From NCBI GenBank assembly GCA_016793465.1, contig JAEUJW010000008.1:62001-126000 (forward strand): a stretch of DNA of 64,000 nt. The letters run 5' to 3'. The translations under genes and the position numbers were made by a program. The notes below the pieces were generated by a model. The model was not told where the DNA came from. It made no database searches and saw only the letters and a list, made by a program, of their open reading frames with translations. Of this stretch, positions 17,119-27,200 are shown piece by piece. Within the stretch, counting starts at the first letter, position 1. The number at the start of each line of letters is the position of its first letter. The stretch comes from Myxococcales bacterium. GTDB taxonomy: Bacteria > Myxococcota > Polyangia > Nannocystales > Nannocystaceae.

Positions 17119-17207
17119 GATCGACCTCCTGACCCGGAGTTCGGCTCGACGCGGCCCGTCGTTGCACACGCACACGAATTTTTTCTACACCCGAAGCGCG
17201 CGCGAGG

Positions 17208-18824
17208 CTATCGTCGACGTCGCCGCGGCACGCCGACGAGCACCCACCCCAGCGCCGCCCAGGACGCCGGGCGACCGGCCCGTTCGTCGCACCCGCAGCC
17301 CGCGCTCAGCGGGTCGATCTCCGGCGCCGGCGGCCCCGACTCCTCGGCCCCCCCGGTCGTCGGCCCCGACTGCGCGGACGTCGTGGTCGTGCTCGTCGGC
17401 TCGCCCGTACCCGAGCCCGTGTCGGCCTCGCCGGTGCTCGTCGCCGCCTCGCAGCCCCCGGCCACGCACACGCCCTCGCAGCAGCTCGCCCCGGCCACGC
17501 AGTCCGCCGGCAGCACGCACGCCTCGCCCGCCTCCTGGGCCGGCTCGAACAGGTAGGCCGCCCCGAGCGCCATCCCCATCTGGAACGTCGGCACGGTCGG
17601 CGCGTCGTCGTACGGCGCCCCCAGCAGCGCGGTCGAGCCGGCCAGCGCCGCCGCGTAGCCGACGTAGTCGCCCGGCACCGTGGCGTCGCCCCGCAGCGTC
17701 GTCAGCAGCCCGTAGCCGCCCGCGAGCCGCCCGTACAGGTAGGCCCCGCCGCGCGGCCCGTAGGGCTCGACGCGCTCGTAGCCGTAGCCCGAGATCAGCG
17801 CGTAGCCCGGCGTCACCGCCACCGCCTCGCCGAACAGCTCGCCCGCGGTCGGCGCCGCGGCCGTCAGCCTCTGGGTCTGCGTCCACGCCTCGCCGGGCTT
17901 CTCGAACACGTAGGCGGCCCCGGCCCCCTCGTCGCGGCCGTAGGCCCCGACCACGATCACGTCGCCGGCGATCGCCACCGACGCCCCGAACAGATCCGAC
18001 GGCTGACGATCGCCCGCGACGAGCTTGGCCGTCTGGGTCCACAGCCCCGCCGCGCGCACGAACACGTAGGCCGCCCCGCGCGACATCTCCTTGCCCGGCG
18101 CCCCGACCACCGCGACGTCGCCGTCGATCGCCGCCGCGTAGCCGAAGCGGTCGCCGCCCTCGCTGTCGGTCGGCAGCAGCGGGTCCTGCTCGCTCCACGT
18201 CTGATCGAAGGCGAACACGCGGGCCCGCCCCGGCTGCATGTCCATCACCGGGATGGTGGCGATCGTCGAGCCCATCACCACCGTCGTGCCCGAGGCCGCC
18301 ACCGACACGCCGAGCCGGTCGCTCGCCGTCGCCGGCACGTCGTAGATCGCCGTGTCGCGCACCCACGCGCCGTCGACCAGGTGGAACAGCAGCACCGCCC
18401 CGCTGGTCGTGTAACCCGGGGCGCACAGCGCCAGCACCTCGTCGCCGAGCGCCGCGCACAGCCCGAGCGCCCGCCCGTAGGCGGCGGTGTCCAGCTCGTC
18501 GAGCGGGGCCTCGACGGTCCACCCGTCCGGCCCGCGCGTCAGCGGGAACACCACGCCCGCCGAGGTGTACACCCCGACCTGCCGCCCCGGCGCCGAGACC
18601 ACCGCCCGCTCGCCGCCGATCGCCACCGCGAACCCGAACAGGTCGCCCGCCGTGCGCGGCGTCGCCGTCACCTGCTCGACGCTCGGCCCGGCCTGCGCCG
18701 CCCCGGCGAGCGACCACAGCGCCGCGGCCGCGCCCCACGCCAGCGCCGCGCCGACGGGCGTCACCCGGCGTCGCGTCCCCTCGCCGTCGCGAGCGAGCGC
18801 CCTCGCCGTGGCGCGCCGCGTCAT
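17208..18824 (-). CDS. FG-GAP beta-propeller protein with MYXO-CTERM-type tail
   Basis: 538 residues from ATG 18824, with GAGG upstream. A signal peptide ends around AGAAQA. About seven FG-GAP/integrin-like repeats follow, each with the pattern DLFGxAVAIxGDxxVVGAP and AAYVFE. A Cys-rich segment, a Ser/Thr linker and a C-terminal GCGC plus hydrophobic plus RRRRR tail complete the protein. The tail is a myxobacterial sorting signal that is cleaved for surface anchoring. It likely forms a surface beta-propeller for adhesion or ligand binding. Its ATG overlaps the stop of the upstream lipoprotein gene (ATGA), so both are made together. Confidence 0.8.
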   Translation of the reverse strand: MTRRATARALARDGEGTRRRVTPVGAALAWGAAAALWSLAGAAQAGPSVEQVTATPRTAGDLFGFAVAIGGERAVVSAPGRQVGVYTSAGVVFPLTRGPDGWTVEAPLDELDTAAYGRALGLCAALGDEVLALCAPGYTTSGAVLLFHLVDGAWVRDTAIYDVPATASDRLGVSVAASGTTVVMGSTIATIPVMDMQPGRARVFAFDQTWSEQDPLLPTDSEGGDRFGYAAAIDGDVAVVGAPGKEMSRGAAYVFVRAAGLWTQTAKLVAGDRQPSDLFGASVAIAGDVIVVGAYGRDEGAGAAYVFEKPGEAWTQTQRLTAAAPTAGELFGEAVAVTPGYALISGYGYERVEPYGPRGGAYLYGRLAGGYGLLTTLRGDATVPGDYVGYAAALAGSTALLGAPYDDAPTVPTFQMGMALGAAYLFEPAQEAGEACVLPADCVAGASCCEGVCVAGGCEAATSTGEADTGSGTGEPTSTTTTSAQSGPTTGGAEESGPPAPEIDPLSAGCGCDERAGRPASWAALGWVLVGVPRRRRR

Positions 18825-19219
18825 GGCGCCGCCTCGGGGAAGCACACCGCGGGCGGCCCCGCCGCGTCGACAGTCGCCACCGCGGCGCACGCGTAGCCCG
18901 CGGGGCACGCCGCCCCTTCGCCGTCGCAGGCCAGCACGCACACCCTCGCCTCGCCGATCGCCGCGCAGGTCGGCGTCGCCTCGGCGTCCTGTCCCATGGG
19001 ACAGGTGTCGTCGACCTCGCAGGTCGGGCTGCAGAACCCGCGCAGCTCGCTGTCCGGCAGGCGCACGCACGCCGGCAGCCCGACCTCGTCGCAGCTCTCC
19101 GACGTCGCGCACGGCGTGTACGCCAAGAAGTCGCCGTGGAAGCAGCCCTGCAGGCCCCCGGCGCACAGCCCGAGGCCGAGCGCCGCGGCGGCCGCACGCC
19201 CGCAGGTCCGCGCCATCAT
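18821..19219 (-). CDS. Short Cys-rich lipoprotein
   Basis: 132 residues from the ATGATG at 19219. The signal sequence ends in the lipobox LQGC26. The mature part has about twelve cysteines in CxxxxxC patterns (ATSESCDEVGLPAC, CSPTCEVDDTC, ACPAGYACAAV) reminiscent of Dickkopf-like or DUF-type small disulfide domains found with FG-GAP proteins in myxobacteria. It is translationally coupled to the downstream FG-GAP protein, suggesting they act together at the surface. It carries the perfect palindrome CCTGTCCCATGGGACAGG in its coding sequence. Confidence 0.7.
   Translation of the reverse strand: MMARTCGRAAAAALGLGLCAGGLQGCFHGDFLAYTPCATSESCDEVGLPACVRLPDSELRGFCSPTCEVDDTCPMGQDAEATPTCAAIGEARVCVLACDGEGAACPAGYACAAVATVDAAGPPAVCFPEAAP
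18988..19005 (-). repeat. Perfect 18-bp palindrome copy in a lipoprotein gene
   Basis: CCTGTCCCATGGGACAGG is a perfect 18-bp palindrome sharing both arms with the lnt core. It lies within the Cys-rich lipoprotein gene 18821-19219, where it encodes TCPMGQ. Confidence 0.7.
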
Positions 19220-19288
19220 CACGCCATCGTACCAACCACCGCGGCCGGCTTGCACCGGGACGACGCATCGGAGATCCTCGGCGGGTCG

Positions 19289-20212
19289 ATGCGCCTCGTG
19301 GCTCGCTATTGCCCGCCGGTGTGCGGCCTGCTGACGCTCGCGCTGACCCTCGCGTCGCCCGTACGCACCGCCCGCGCCCAGGAGCCCGCGCCCGCGACCG
19401 ACCCGGACCCCCGCGCCCGCCTGGAGGCGATCTACAGCGCCGCCAACCAGGCCATCCAGGCCGGCGACCACGCCGCCGCCGCCGACCGCTACGCCGAGGC
19501 CGTGGCCCTGCTGCCCGAGAGCCTGGCCACCCACGAGAGCCGCGCGCTCGCCCTCATCGACAGCGTCAACGCCCGCCGCGAGGCCCACGCCCGCGGCCAG
19601 GAGCGCGGCCAGCTGTGCCTGGCGCGCGACCTCCTGCGCGCCTACCTGCTCGACACCCGCAAGGTCTACGGCGCCTCCGCCGGCGAGCTCGACGGCCCGC
19701 GCCAGGCCGGGCGCCTCCACGGCGAGATCGAGGTCCAGCTGCTGCAGCTCGACGGCCCGGGCGAGCCGGCCGCGACCTGTCCGCGCGACCAGCCCGCCCC
19801 CGCCGCCGCCGCGCCGAGCCCGAGCCCGAGCCCCGCCGCCGCTCCGCCGCCGCGCCGCGACCCGCGGGTGATCGGCGGCTACACGCTGCTCGGCGTGGCC
19901 GGCGGATCGCTCGTGCTCATGAGCCTCGGCCTCGGCCTCGGCGCGGCCGCCGAGAAGCGCGGCCAGGACGCGCACATGGCCGATCCCGCCCCCGACGTCG
20001 ACGCCCTGCTGGCCGACGGCTTCTACCAGCGCGGCCGCGCCGCCAACCGCCTCGCCGTCGTCGGCGGCGTGCTCGCGGGCGTCGCCGCGGTGACCGGCGC
20101 GGCCCTGCTCATCCGGGCCCGCGTGCGCCCGCGTGACGCGGGCGGCCGGTCCGCGTCGGCGCGCCGGGCCGAACTCGCCCTGACGACTCGCGGCCTCGGG
20201 CTCCGCTTTTAG
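19289..20212 (+). CDS. Exported TPR-like protein with C-terminal membrane segments
   Basis: 307 residues. A cleavable signal peptide ends at ARA-Q. A TPR-like helical repeat follows (SAANQAIQAGDHAAAADRYAEAVALLPE, about residues 47-74), then a Pro/Ala/Ser-rich linker (PSPSPSPAAAPPP). Two hydrophobic segments (about residues 194-217 and 248-268) end in a basic tail. This architecture is common beside Ser/Thr kinases in myxobacteria, and the kinase gene begins 42 bp downstream in the same direction. I infer a role in envelope signalling or assembly, with no specific function. Confidence 0.65.
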   Translation: MRLVARYCPPVCGLLTLALTLASPVRTARAQEPAPATDPDPRARLEAIYSAANQAIQAGDHAAAADRYAEAVALLPESLATHESRALALIDSVNARREAHARGQERGQLCLARDLLRAYLLDTRKVYGASAGELDGPRQAGRLHGEIEVQLLQLDGPGEPAATCPRDQPAPAAAAPSPSPSPAAAPPPRRDPRVIGGYTLLGVAGGSLVLMSLGLGLGAAAEKRGQDAHMADPAPDVDALLADGFYQRGRAANRLAVVGGVLAGVAAVTGAALLIRARVRPRDAGGRSASARRAELALTTRGLGLRF

Positions 20213-20254
20213 CCAGGCGGGCCCTCGCGGGCCTCGCTACGATCGCGGGCCGGC

Positions 20255-21820
<1,566 letters not shown>

Positions 21821-21828
21821 GGCCGCGC

Positions 21829-21921
21829 TCAGGCCGCGAAGATCTGCTTCACGCTCGCGCTGGTGACGAGGCGCGTGAGCCAGCGGTCGAGCTGCGCGGC
21901 GTGCTCCGCGGACTCGGACAT
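21829..21921 (-). CDS. Possible 30-residue small ORF
   Basis: In the 180 bp between the kinase and msrB, the reverse strand reads ATG to TGA: MSESAEHAAQLDRWLTRLVTS and nine more residues ending FAA. There is no convincing Shine-Dalgarno and I recognise no family. It could be a small amphipathic peptide, the remnant of a decayed gene, or chance. The rest of the gap holds nothing I can identify. Confidence 0.2.
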   Translation of the reverse strand: MSESAEHAAQLDRWLTRLVTSASVKQIFAA

Positions 21922-22000
21922 CAACGCGCCGCGGTTGCAAGCCGCGGGCGCCGCGGCGCCCGCGTGGTTTCAACGAGTTACCGCGGCGAACCCCGCGGCC

Positions 22001-22426
22001 TCACTTCGGCGGCCCGCCGGGCACGAAGCCGAGGCTCACCGAGTTGATGCAGTAGCGCAGCCCGGTCGGGCGCGGCCCGTCCTCGAACACGTGGCCGAGG
22101 TGCCCGCCGCAGCGCTTGCACAGCACCTCGATGCGGCGCATCCCGTGGCTGGTGTCGAGGCGCTCCTCGATCGCCTCGCGGTCGAGCGCCTGGTAGAAGC
22201 TCGGCCAGCCGCAGCCCGAGTCGAACTTGGTGTCCGCGTCGAACAGCACGGCCCCGCAGCCCGCGCAGGTGTACTGCCCGGGCGCCTTGTGATCCCAGTA
22301 CACCCCGGTGAACGCGCGCTCGGTGCCGGCCTGGCGCAGCACGCGGTACTGCTCCGGCGTCAGCTCGGCCCGCCACTGGGCATCGGTCTTCTCGACGTCT
22401 CGCTTGTCGGCCATGTCCGCGAGCAT
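22001..22426 (-). CDS. msrB: Peptide-methionine (R)-S-oxide reductase
   Basis: 141 residues from ATG 22426, which has GGGAGG upstream; ATG 22414 is an alternative. The complete MsrB fold motifs are present: zinc cysteines C54/C57 (CAGC) and C103/C106 (CKRC), [19 protein letters not shown] and the catalytic C126 in RYCINS. It reduces methionine-R-sulfoxide in proteins with thioredoxin as donor. There is no signal peptide, so it acts in the cytoplasm. It lies 42 bp beyond the pyruvate dehydrogenase E2 gene in the same direction and may be transcribed with it. Confidence 0.95.
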   Translation of the reverse strand: MLADMADKRDVEKTDAQWRAELTPEQYRVLRQAGTERAFTGVYWDHKAPGQYTCAGCGAVLFDADTKFDSGCGWPSFYQALDREAIEERLDTSHGMRRIEVLCKRCGGHLGHVFEDGPRPTGLRYCINSVSLGFVPGGPPK

Positions 22427-22468
22427 ACGCCCTCCCGGGCGCCCCGCGGACCGCCGGTCTTGCGCGGC

Positions 22469-23908
22469 TCAGGCGAACAGCGCGAGCGGGTTCTCGAGCA
22501 GCCGCTTCAGGGTGGCCAGGAAGCGGGCGCTGTCGGCCCCGTCGAACGCGCGGTGGTCCGAGCACAGGGTCACGCGCATGCGCTTGCGGGCGACGATCTG
22601 CCCGTTCTCGACGACGGCCTCGTCCTGGGTCGCGCCGACCGCGAGGATGGCCGTCTCGCCGGGGTTCACGACCGCCGAGAAGCTCTCGATGCCCATGCCG
22701 CCGAGGTTGGAGATGGTGAACGTGCTGCCCGTCATCTCCTCGGGGTGCAGGCTCTTGGCCTTGGCGCGGGTCGCGAGGTCGCGGGTCTCGATCGAGATCG
22801 CCGACAGCGTCTTCTGGTCGGCGAAGCGGATCGGCGTGACCACCAGCCCGTCGTCGAGCGCGACCGCCACGCCGACGTGGATGTCGCCGTGCTCGACGAT
22901 CCCCGCCTCGCTGTACGACGAGTTGACGCGCGGGTGCAGGCGCAGCGCCTTCGCGGTCGCCAGCACGATCACGTCGTTGACGCTGATCTTGGTCCGCTCG
23001 ACGGCGAGGTTGAGCTCGGCCCGCACGGCCATCGCCCGGTCCATGCCGATCGCCACCGTCAGGTAGATGTGCGGGGCCTCGCGCTTGCTCTGGCCCATGC
23101 GCTTGGCGATCGTCTTTCGCATCTGCGACAGCTTGATCGTGCGCGACGCGCGGGTCACGTACGGCCGCCCGTCGGCGTCGGCCTCGCGGGTCGCCGCGCC
23201 GCCCGCGGCCGCCGGCTTCGGCGCCGACGCGGCCGCGATCGCCTGATCGACGTCCGACTTGACCACGCGCCCGTGCGGCCCCGAGCCCTCGATCTCGCCG
23301 AGGTCGAGGTCGTGCTCGCGGGCCAGCTTGCGCGCCAGCGGCGACGCCGGCACCCGCCCCGCGTCGCGCGGCGGGGCCTTGGGCGCGGCCGCGGCCTTCG
23401 CGGCCTTCTCGCCGCCGGCCTTCTCGTCGCCGGCCTTCGCGGCGCCCTCGTCGTCCGCGGCCGGCTTGCCCTCGGCCTTGTCGGCCTTCACCGCCGGCTT
23501 CGCCTCGGCCTTGTCGGCCTTCGGCTGGTCGCCGTCCGCCTGCGCGGCCTTCGGCTTGTCGCCGCCCGGGCCCACGCCCTTGGCCTCGGCGGCGTCGGCG
23601 GCCTCTTTGCCCTCCGCGTCGCCCCTGGCCGCGTCGCCCGCCTTCGGGCCCGCCGCGTCGGGGTTCTCGCCGGGCGCGCCGAGCACCGCGATCGGCGCGC
23701 CGAGCGGCAGCGTGTCGCCCTCGGCGGCGATCAGCTTGAGCACGACGCCGCTGTCGAACGACTCGAACTCCATCGTCGCCTTGTCGGTCTCGATGTCGGC
23801 GATGACCTGGCCGCGCTTGACCTTGTCGCCGACCTGGACGCGCCACTTGGCGATCACGCCCTCTTCCATCGTGTCGCTGAGCCGCGGGAGTTCGACCACC
23901 GTTGCCAT
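22469..23908 (-). CDS. pdhC: Pyruvate dehydrogenase E2, dihydrolipoamide acetyltransferase
   Basis: 479 residues. An N-terminal lipoyl domain has the modified lysine K43 in ETDKATM. A long Ala/Lys/Glu/Asp-rich flexible linker (about residues 90-180) leads to a peripheral-subunit-binding domain (VPASPLARKLAREHDLDL and GSGPHGRVVKSDV). The catalytic domain ends with the H-x3-DG motif CSDHRAFDGADSARF. It transfers acetyl groups from lipoamide to CoA and forms the core of the complex. It follows the two E1 genes. The linker is more charged than the usual Ala/Pro type. The E3 gene is not in the window. Confidence 0.93.
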   Translation of the reverse strand: MATVVELPRLSDTMEEGVIAKWRVQVGDKVKRGQVIADIETDKATMEFESFDSGVVLKLIAAEGDTLPLGAPIAVLGAPGENPDAAGPKAGDAARGDAEGKEAADAAEAKGVGPGGDKPKAAQADGDQPKADKAEAKPAVKADKAEGKPAADDEGAAKAGDEKAGGEKAAKAAAAPKAPPRDAGRVPASPLARKLAREHDLDLGEIEGSGPHGRVVKSDVDQAIAAASAPKPAAAGGAATREADADGRPYVTRASRTIKLSQMRKTIAKRMGQSKREAPHIYLTVAIGMDRAMAVRAELNLAVERTKISVNDVIVLATAKALRLHPRVNSSYSEAGIVEHGDIHVGVAVALDDGLVVTPIRFADQKTLSAISIETRDLATRAKAKSLHPEEMTGSTFTISNLGGMGIESFSAVVNPGETAILAVGATQDEAVVENGQIVARKRMRVTLCSDHRAFDGADSARFLATLKRLLENPLALFA

Positions 23909-23951
23909 GACGTGTTCTCCTTGTCCTTGCTGTGCGCTGCGGGGGCGCGCG

Positions 23952-24932
23952 CTACTTCTTGTAGAGCACCTTCTTGATCGCCGCGAGGCCCTTTTCGGGG
24001 GTCGGCAGGCACAAGTTCTCGAGGTTCTCGGCGTAGGGGAACGGCACGTCCTCGTAGCACTCGCGCAGCACCGGGGCGTCGAGGTCGTCGAACGCCAGCT
24101 CCTGGATCCGGGCGATGATCTCGCAGCCCACGCCGCCGTACGGCCAGCCGTGGAACAGCACCACCGCCCGGTTGGTCTTGCGGACCGAGGCGAGGATCGC
24201 CTCGGTGTCGAGCGGCCGCAGCGTGCGCAGGTCGATGACCTCGACGTCGATGCCCTCTTTCTCGGCGAGCTCGGCCGCCTTCAGCGAGATCGGGACCGCC
24301 TGGCCCCACGTGATCACCGTGACGTCCTTGCCGGGCCGCTTGATGTCGGCCTTGCCGATCGGGATGAGGTACTCCTCGTCGGGCACCTCGCCCTTGACGG
24401 CGTACATCAGCTCGCTCTCGAGGAACACGACCGGGTTGTCGTCCCGGATCGCGCTCTTCAGCAGGCCCTTGGCGTCGTACGGCGTGGCCACCGCGACGAC
24501 CTTCAGGCCCGGGATGTGCGCGTAGAACGGCTCGAACGCCTGGCTGTGGGTCGAGCCGAGCATGTGCGCGGCGGCGTTGGGCCCGCGGAACACGATCGGC
24601 ACGCCGAACTGTCCGTGGGTCATGTGCCTGATCTTCGCCGCGTTGTTGATGATCTGGTCGAACGCGACCGCGGAGAAGTTGAAGGTCATGAACTCGATGA
24701 TCGGGCGCAGCCCGCACATCGCCGCGCCGATGCCGACGCCGGCGAACCCGGTCTCGACGATCGGCGTGTCGACCACGCGCCTCGGCCCGAACTGCTCGAG
24801 CAGGCCCTCGCTGGCCTTGTACGCGCCGTTGTAGTACCCGACCTCCTCGCCCATGAGGAACACCCGCTCGTCGCGGAGCATCTCCTCCTTCATGGCGTCG
24901 CGGATGGCTTGGCGGATCTGAAGGATGGCCAT
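23952..24932 (-). CDS. pdhB: Pyruvate dehydrogenase E1 component, beta subunit
   Basis: 326 residues. The N-terminus QIRQAIRDAMKEEMLRDERV and the motifs GEEVG, GIGAAMCGLRPI, ARIQE and PYAENLE are typical of the transketolase-like E1 beta chain. It pairs with E1 alpha to bind thiamine diphosphate and decarboxylate pyruvate. Its ATG is 2 bp after the E1 alpha stop, indicating tight coupling, and the E2 gene follows 43 bp downstream. A branched-chain ketoacid role is possible in principle, but the paired E1/E2 order and motifs favour pyruvate. Confidence 0.93.
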   Translation of the reverse strand: MAILQIRQAIRDAMKEEMLRDERVFLMGEEVGYYNGAYKASEGLLEQFGPRRVVDTPIVETGFAGVGIGAAMCGLRPIIEFMTFNFSAVAFDQIINNAAKIRHMTHGQFGVPIVFRGPNAAAHMLGSTHSQAFEPFYAHIPGLKVVAVATPYDAKGLLKSAIRDDNPVVFLESELMYAVKGEVPDEEYLIPIGKADIKRPGKDVTVITWGQAVPISLKAAELAEKEGIDVEVIDLRTLRPLDTEAILASVRKTNRAVVLFHGWPYGGVGCEIIARIQELAFDDLDAPVLRECYEDVPFPYAENLENLCLPTPEKGLAAIKKVLYKK

Positions 24933-24934
24933 GG

Positions 24935-25951
24935 TTACTCCCCCACCATGATGTTCTGGAAGCGGGCCTCGGGCGGCGGCTGCGGCGCCTTGTCGGCGAA
25001 CTCGTAGGCCGCGTCGACCTCGGCGACGATCTCGGCGTCGAGCGCCTCGAGCGCGGCCTCGTCGAGGCCGTGGACCTTCTCGAGCATGACGAGCGTGCGC
25101 TCGAGCGGGTCCTGCAGGCGCCAGCGGTCGACCTCGTCCTTGTTGCGGTACTTGGCCGGGTCGCTCATCGAGTGGCCGCGGAAGCGGTAGGTGATGAGCT
25201 CGACCAGCGACGGCTCGCTCGTCTCGCGGGCCCGCTGGATCGCCGCCCCGAGCCGCTGGCGGGTCTCGTGGACCGAGCGCACGTGGAAGCGGTCGCTCTT
25301 CATGCCGTAGCCGGGCGCGCGCAGGGTGATGTCCTCGACCGGCAGCGTGCGGCTGAGCGGCGTGCCCATCGAGTACTGGTTGTTCTCGACCACGAACACG
25401 ATCGGCAGCTTCCAGATGCCCGCGAGCGTCATGCCCTCGTGGACCGGGCCGATGCCGACCGCGCCGTCGCCCATGAACACCAGGGTGACCGCGCCGTCGC
25501 CGGTGTACTTCGAGGCGAACGCGTGGCCCGCGGCGACCGGGATGTGGTTGCCGACGATCGCGTAACCACCCCAGAGTTGATTCTTGCGGTCGAAGAAGTG
25601 CATCGACCCGCCGATCCCGCCGACCAGCCCGGCCGCCTTGCCCATGAGCTCGGCGGCGCAGGCCTTGAGGTCGCTGCCCAGCGAGATCGCGAAGCCGTGG
25701 GTGCGGTAGGCCGAGACGACGCGGTCCTGCGGCTGGATCGCCTGCTTGGTGCCGACCGCGATCGCCTCCTGGCCGATGTACAGGTGTAAAAACCCGCTGA
25801 TCTTGCCCTTCGTGTAGGCGCGCGCGGCCGCCTCCTCGAAGCGACGGATCCGCAGCATCGCCCGGTAGTCGCGCAGCAGGTCGTCCTTTTGCTGGTCGGC
25901 GAACTCCGACTTCAGCTTCTCCAACTCTTCGGCGGATGCGGGATCGGTCAT
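24935..25951 (-). CDS. pdhA: Pyruvate dehydrogenase E1 component, alpha subunit
   Basis: 338 residues. The thiamine-diphosphate motif runs from GDGAVGIGPVHEGM to VVENNQYSM, preceded by GFLHLYIGQEA and YRTHG. The phosphorylation-loop-type segment RFRGHSMSDPAKYR is also present, as in alpha subunits of PDH E1. It is first in the pdhA-pdhB-pdhC order on the reverse strand. A G-rich Shine-Dalgarno-like stretch lies upstream. The promoter must lie in the 162-bp divergent region shared with bioB. Confidence 0.94.
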   Translation of the reverse strand: MTDPASAEELEKLKSEFADQQKDDLLRDYRAMLRIRRFEEAAARAYTKGKISGFLHLYIGQEAIAVGTKQAIQPQDRVVSAYRTHGFAISLGSDLKACAAELMGKAAGLVGGIGGSMHFFDRKNQLWGGYAIVGNHIPVAAGHAFASKYTGDGAVTLVFMGDGAVGIGPVHEGMTLAGIWKLPIVFVVENNQYSMGTPLSRTLPVEDITLRAPGYGMKSDRFHVRSVHETRQRLGAAIQRARETSEPSLVELITYRFRGHSMSDPAKYRNKDEVDRWRLQDPLERTLVMLEKVHGLDEAALEALDAEIVAEVDAAYEFADKAPQPPPEARFQNIMVGE

Positions 25952-26095
25952 CGGCTGCCCCCCTGGTCAGGGCGCCGGCAGGCTACAGGATTCCCGGCCC
26001 CCGCGCCACGGCCGCGGCCGGCAATTCAGGCCGTGAACGGCCGTTCGCCGCCCGCGGCCGCGCACGCGCCTGCACGCCCGGAGGCGCCCGGCGTT

Positions 26096-26109
26096 GCGGT
26101 ATATACCGC
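26096..26109. promoter_or_regulatory. 14-bp perfect palindrome just before bioB
   Basis: GCGGTATATACCGC is a perfect palindrome ending 4 bp before the bioB ATG, where a Shine-Dalgarno would be expected. Its TATATA core stands out in a GC-rich region. It may be an operator or may overlap the promoter of bioB. I cannot match it to a known regulator box. Confidence 0.5.
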
Positions 26110-26113
26110 CGCC

Positions 26114-27196
26114 ATGACCACGCCGCTGTCCCCGCCGGGTCTCGTCGCCGACCGCATCCTCGCCGGTGAGCTCGCCGCGCTCGACGCCGCCACGCTTACC
26201 GCCTACTTCGCCGGCGCCGTCGATGCCTGGGAGCTGATCGGCGCCGCCGACCGCGTGCGACGGGCGCGCTTCGGCGACACCGTCCACCTGTGCTCGATCG
26301 TCAACGCCAAGCAGGGCGGCTGCCCCGAGGACTGCGGGTTCTGCTCGCAGTCGAAGCACTTCACCACCGGCGTGACGCCCGAGAAGTTCCTCGACCACGC
26401 CGACATGGTCGCCGCCAGCAAGGCCGCCGCCGCCCAGGGGGCGACCGCGCTCGGGCTGGTGACCGCGACCCGCGGCTACGAGGACGACTCGCGGGCGCTG
26501 CAGCACATGGTCGACGGCATCAAGGCCGTGCGCGCCGCCGGCTTCACCGAGGCCCACGCCTCGCTCGGCCTCGTCAGCAAGGCCGGCCTCCAGCGCCTGC
26601 GCGACGCCGGCATGACCGAGTTCAACCACAACCTCGAGACCGGGCGCGGCTACTTCGGCCAGATCGTCAGCACCCACAGCTACGACGAGCGCGTCGCGAC
26701 CATCCGCCACGCCAAGGAGCTCGGCCTGCGCACCTGCGTCGGCGGGATCTTCGGCATGGGCGAGTCGCCCGCGCACCGCGCCGAGCTGGCCATGGACCTG
26801 CGCGCGCTCGACGTCGACGAGGTCCCGGTCAACTTCCTCGTCAGCATCGACGGCACCCGCCTGCAGAAGGTCGAGCCGATGCAGCCGCTCGACATGCTGC
26901 GCGTGCTCGCCTGCCTGCGCCTGGCCCTGCCGCGCCAGAACATCTTCGTGGCCGCCGGCCGCCACCACCTCGGCCAGCTCCAGCCCTTCATCTTCACCGC
27001 CGGCGCGTCCGGCATGATGATCGGCGACTACCTGACCACGCCCAACCGCAGCGTGCAGGACGACCTCGACATGCTCGCGCAGCTCGGCCTGAAGGGCCAC
27101 TCGTGCGGCGCCCCGCGCCCCGAGCTCGCGCCGGCCCCGGCCAGCCGCCAGCCGCAGAAGCCGCAGGTCCGCGCCCACCTCCCGATCGTCGCCTGA
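26114..27196 (+). CDS. bioB: Biotin synthase
   Basis: 360 residues from ATG 26114. The radical-SAM cluster motif C70-x3-C74-x2-C77 (CPEDCGFCSQS) and the [2Fe-2S] cysteine near C60 are present. Other family segments include THSYDERVATI, CVGGIFGMGES, NFLVSIDGTRLQ and NIFVAAGRHH. It inserts sulfur into dethiobiotin to make biotin. The usual PINxLxPxxGTPL segment is diverged here to NFLVSIDGTRL. The Pro/Ala/Gln-rich C-terminal tail of about 25 residues is an extension. The gene runs directly into the antiporter gene (4-bp gap). No other bio genes are nearby. Confidence 0.9.
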   Translation: MTTPLSPPGLVADRILAGELAALDAATLTAYFAGAVDAWELIGAADRVRRARFGDTVHLCSIVNAKQGGCPEDCGFCSQSKHFTTGVTPEKFLDHADMVAASKAAAAQGATALGLVTATRGYEDDSRALQHMVDGIKAVRAAGFTEAHASLGLVSKAGLQRLRDAGMTEFNHNLETGRGYFGQIVSTHSYDERVATIRHAKELGLRTCVGGIFGMGESPAHRAELAMDLRALDVDEVPVNFLVSIDGTRLQKVEPMQPLDMLRVLACLRLALPRQNIFVAAGRHHLGQLQPFIFTAGASGMMIGDYLTTPNRSVQDDLDMLAQLGLKGHSCGAPRPELAPAPASRQPQKPQVRAHLPIVA

Positions 27197-27200
27197 CACG

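Noticed and set aside
23360..23640. Frameshift or low-quality sequence in the E2 gene linker
   Set aside because: Ala/Lys/Glu-rich linkers between lipoyl and binding domains are normal in E2 proteins, and the frame is intact.
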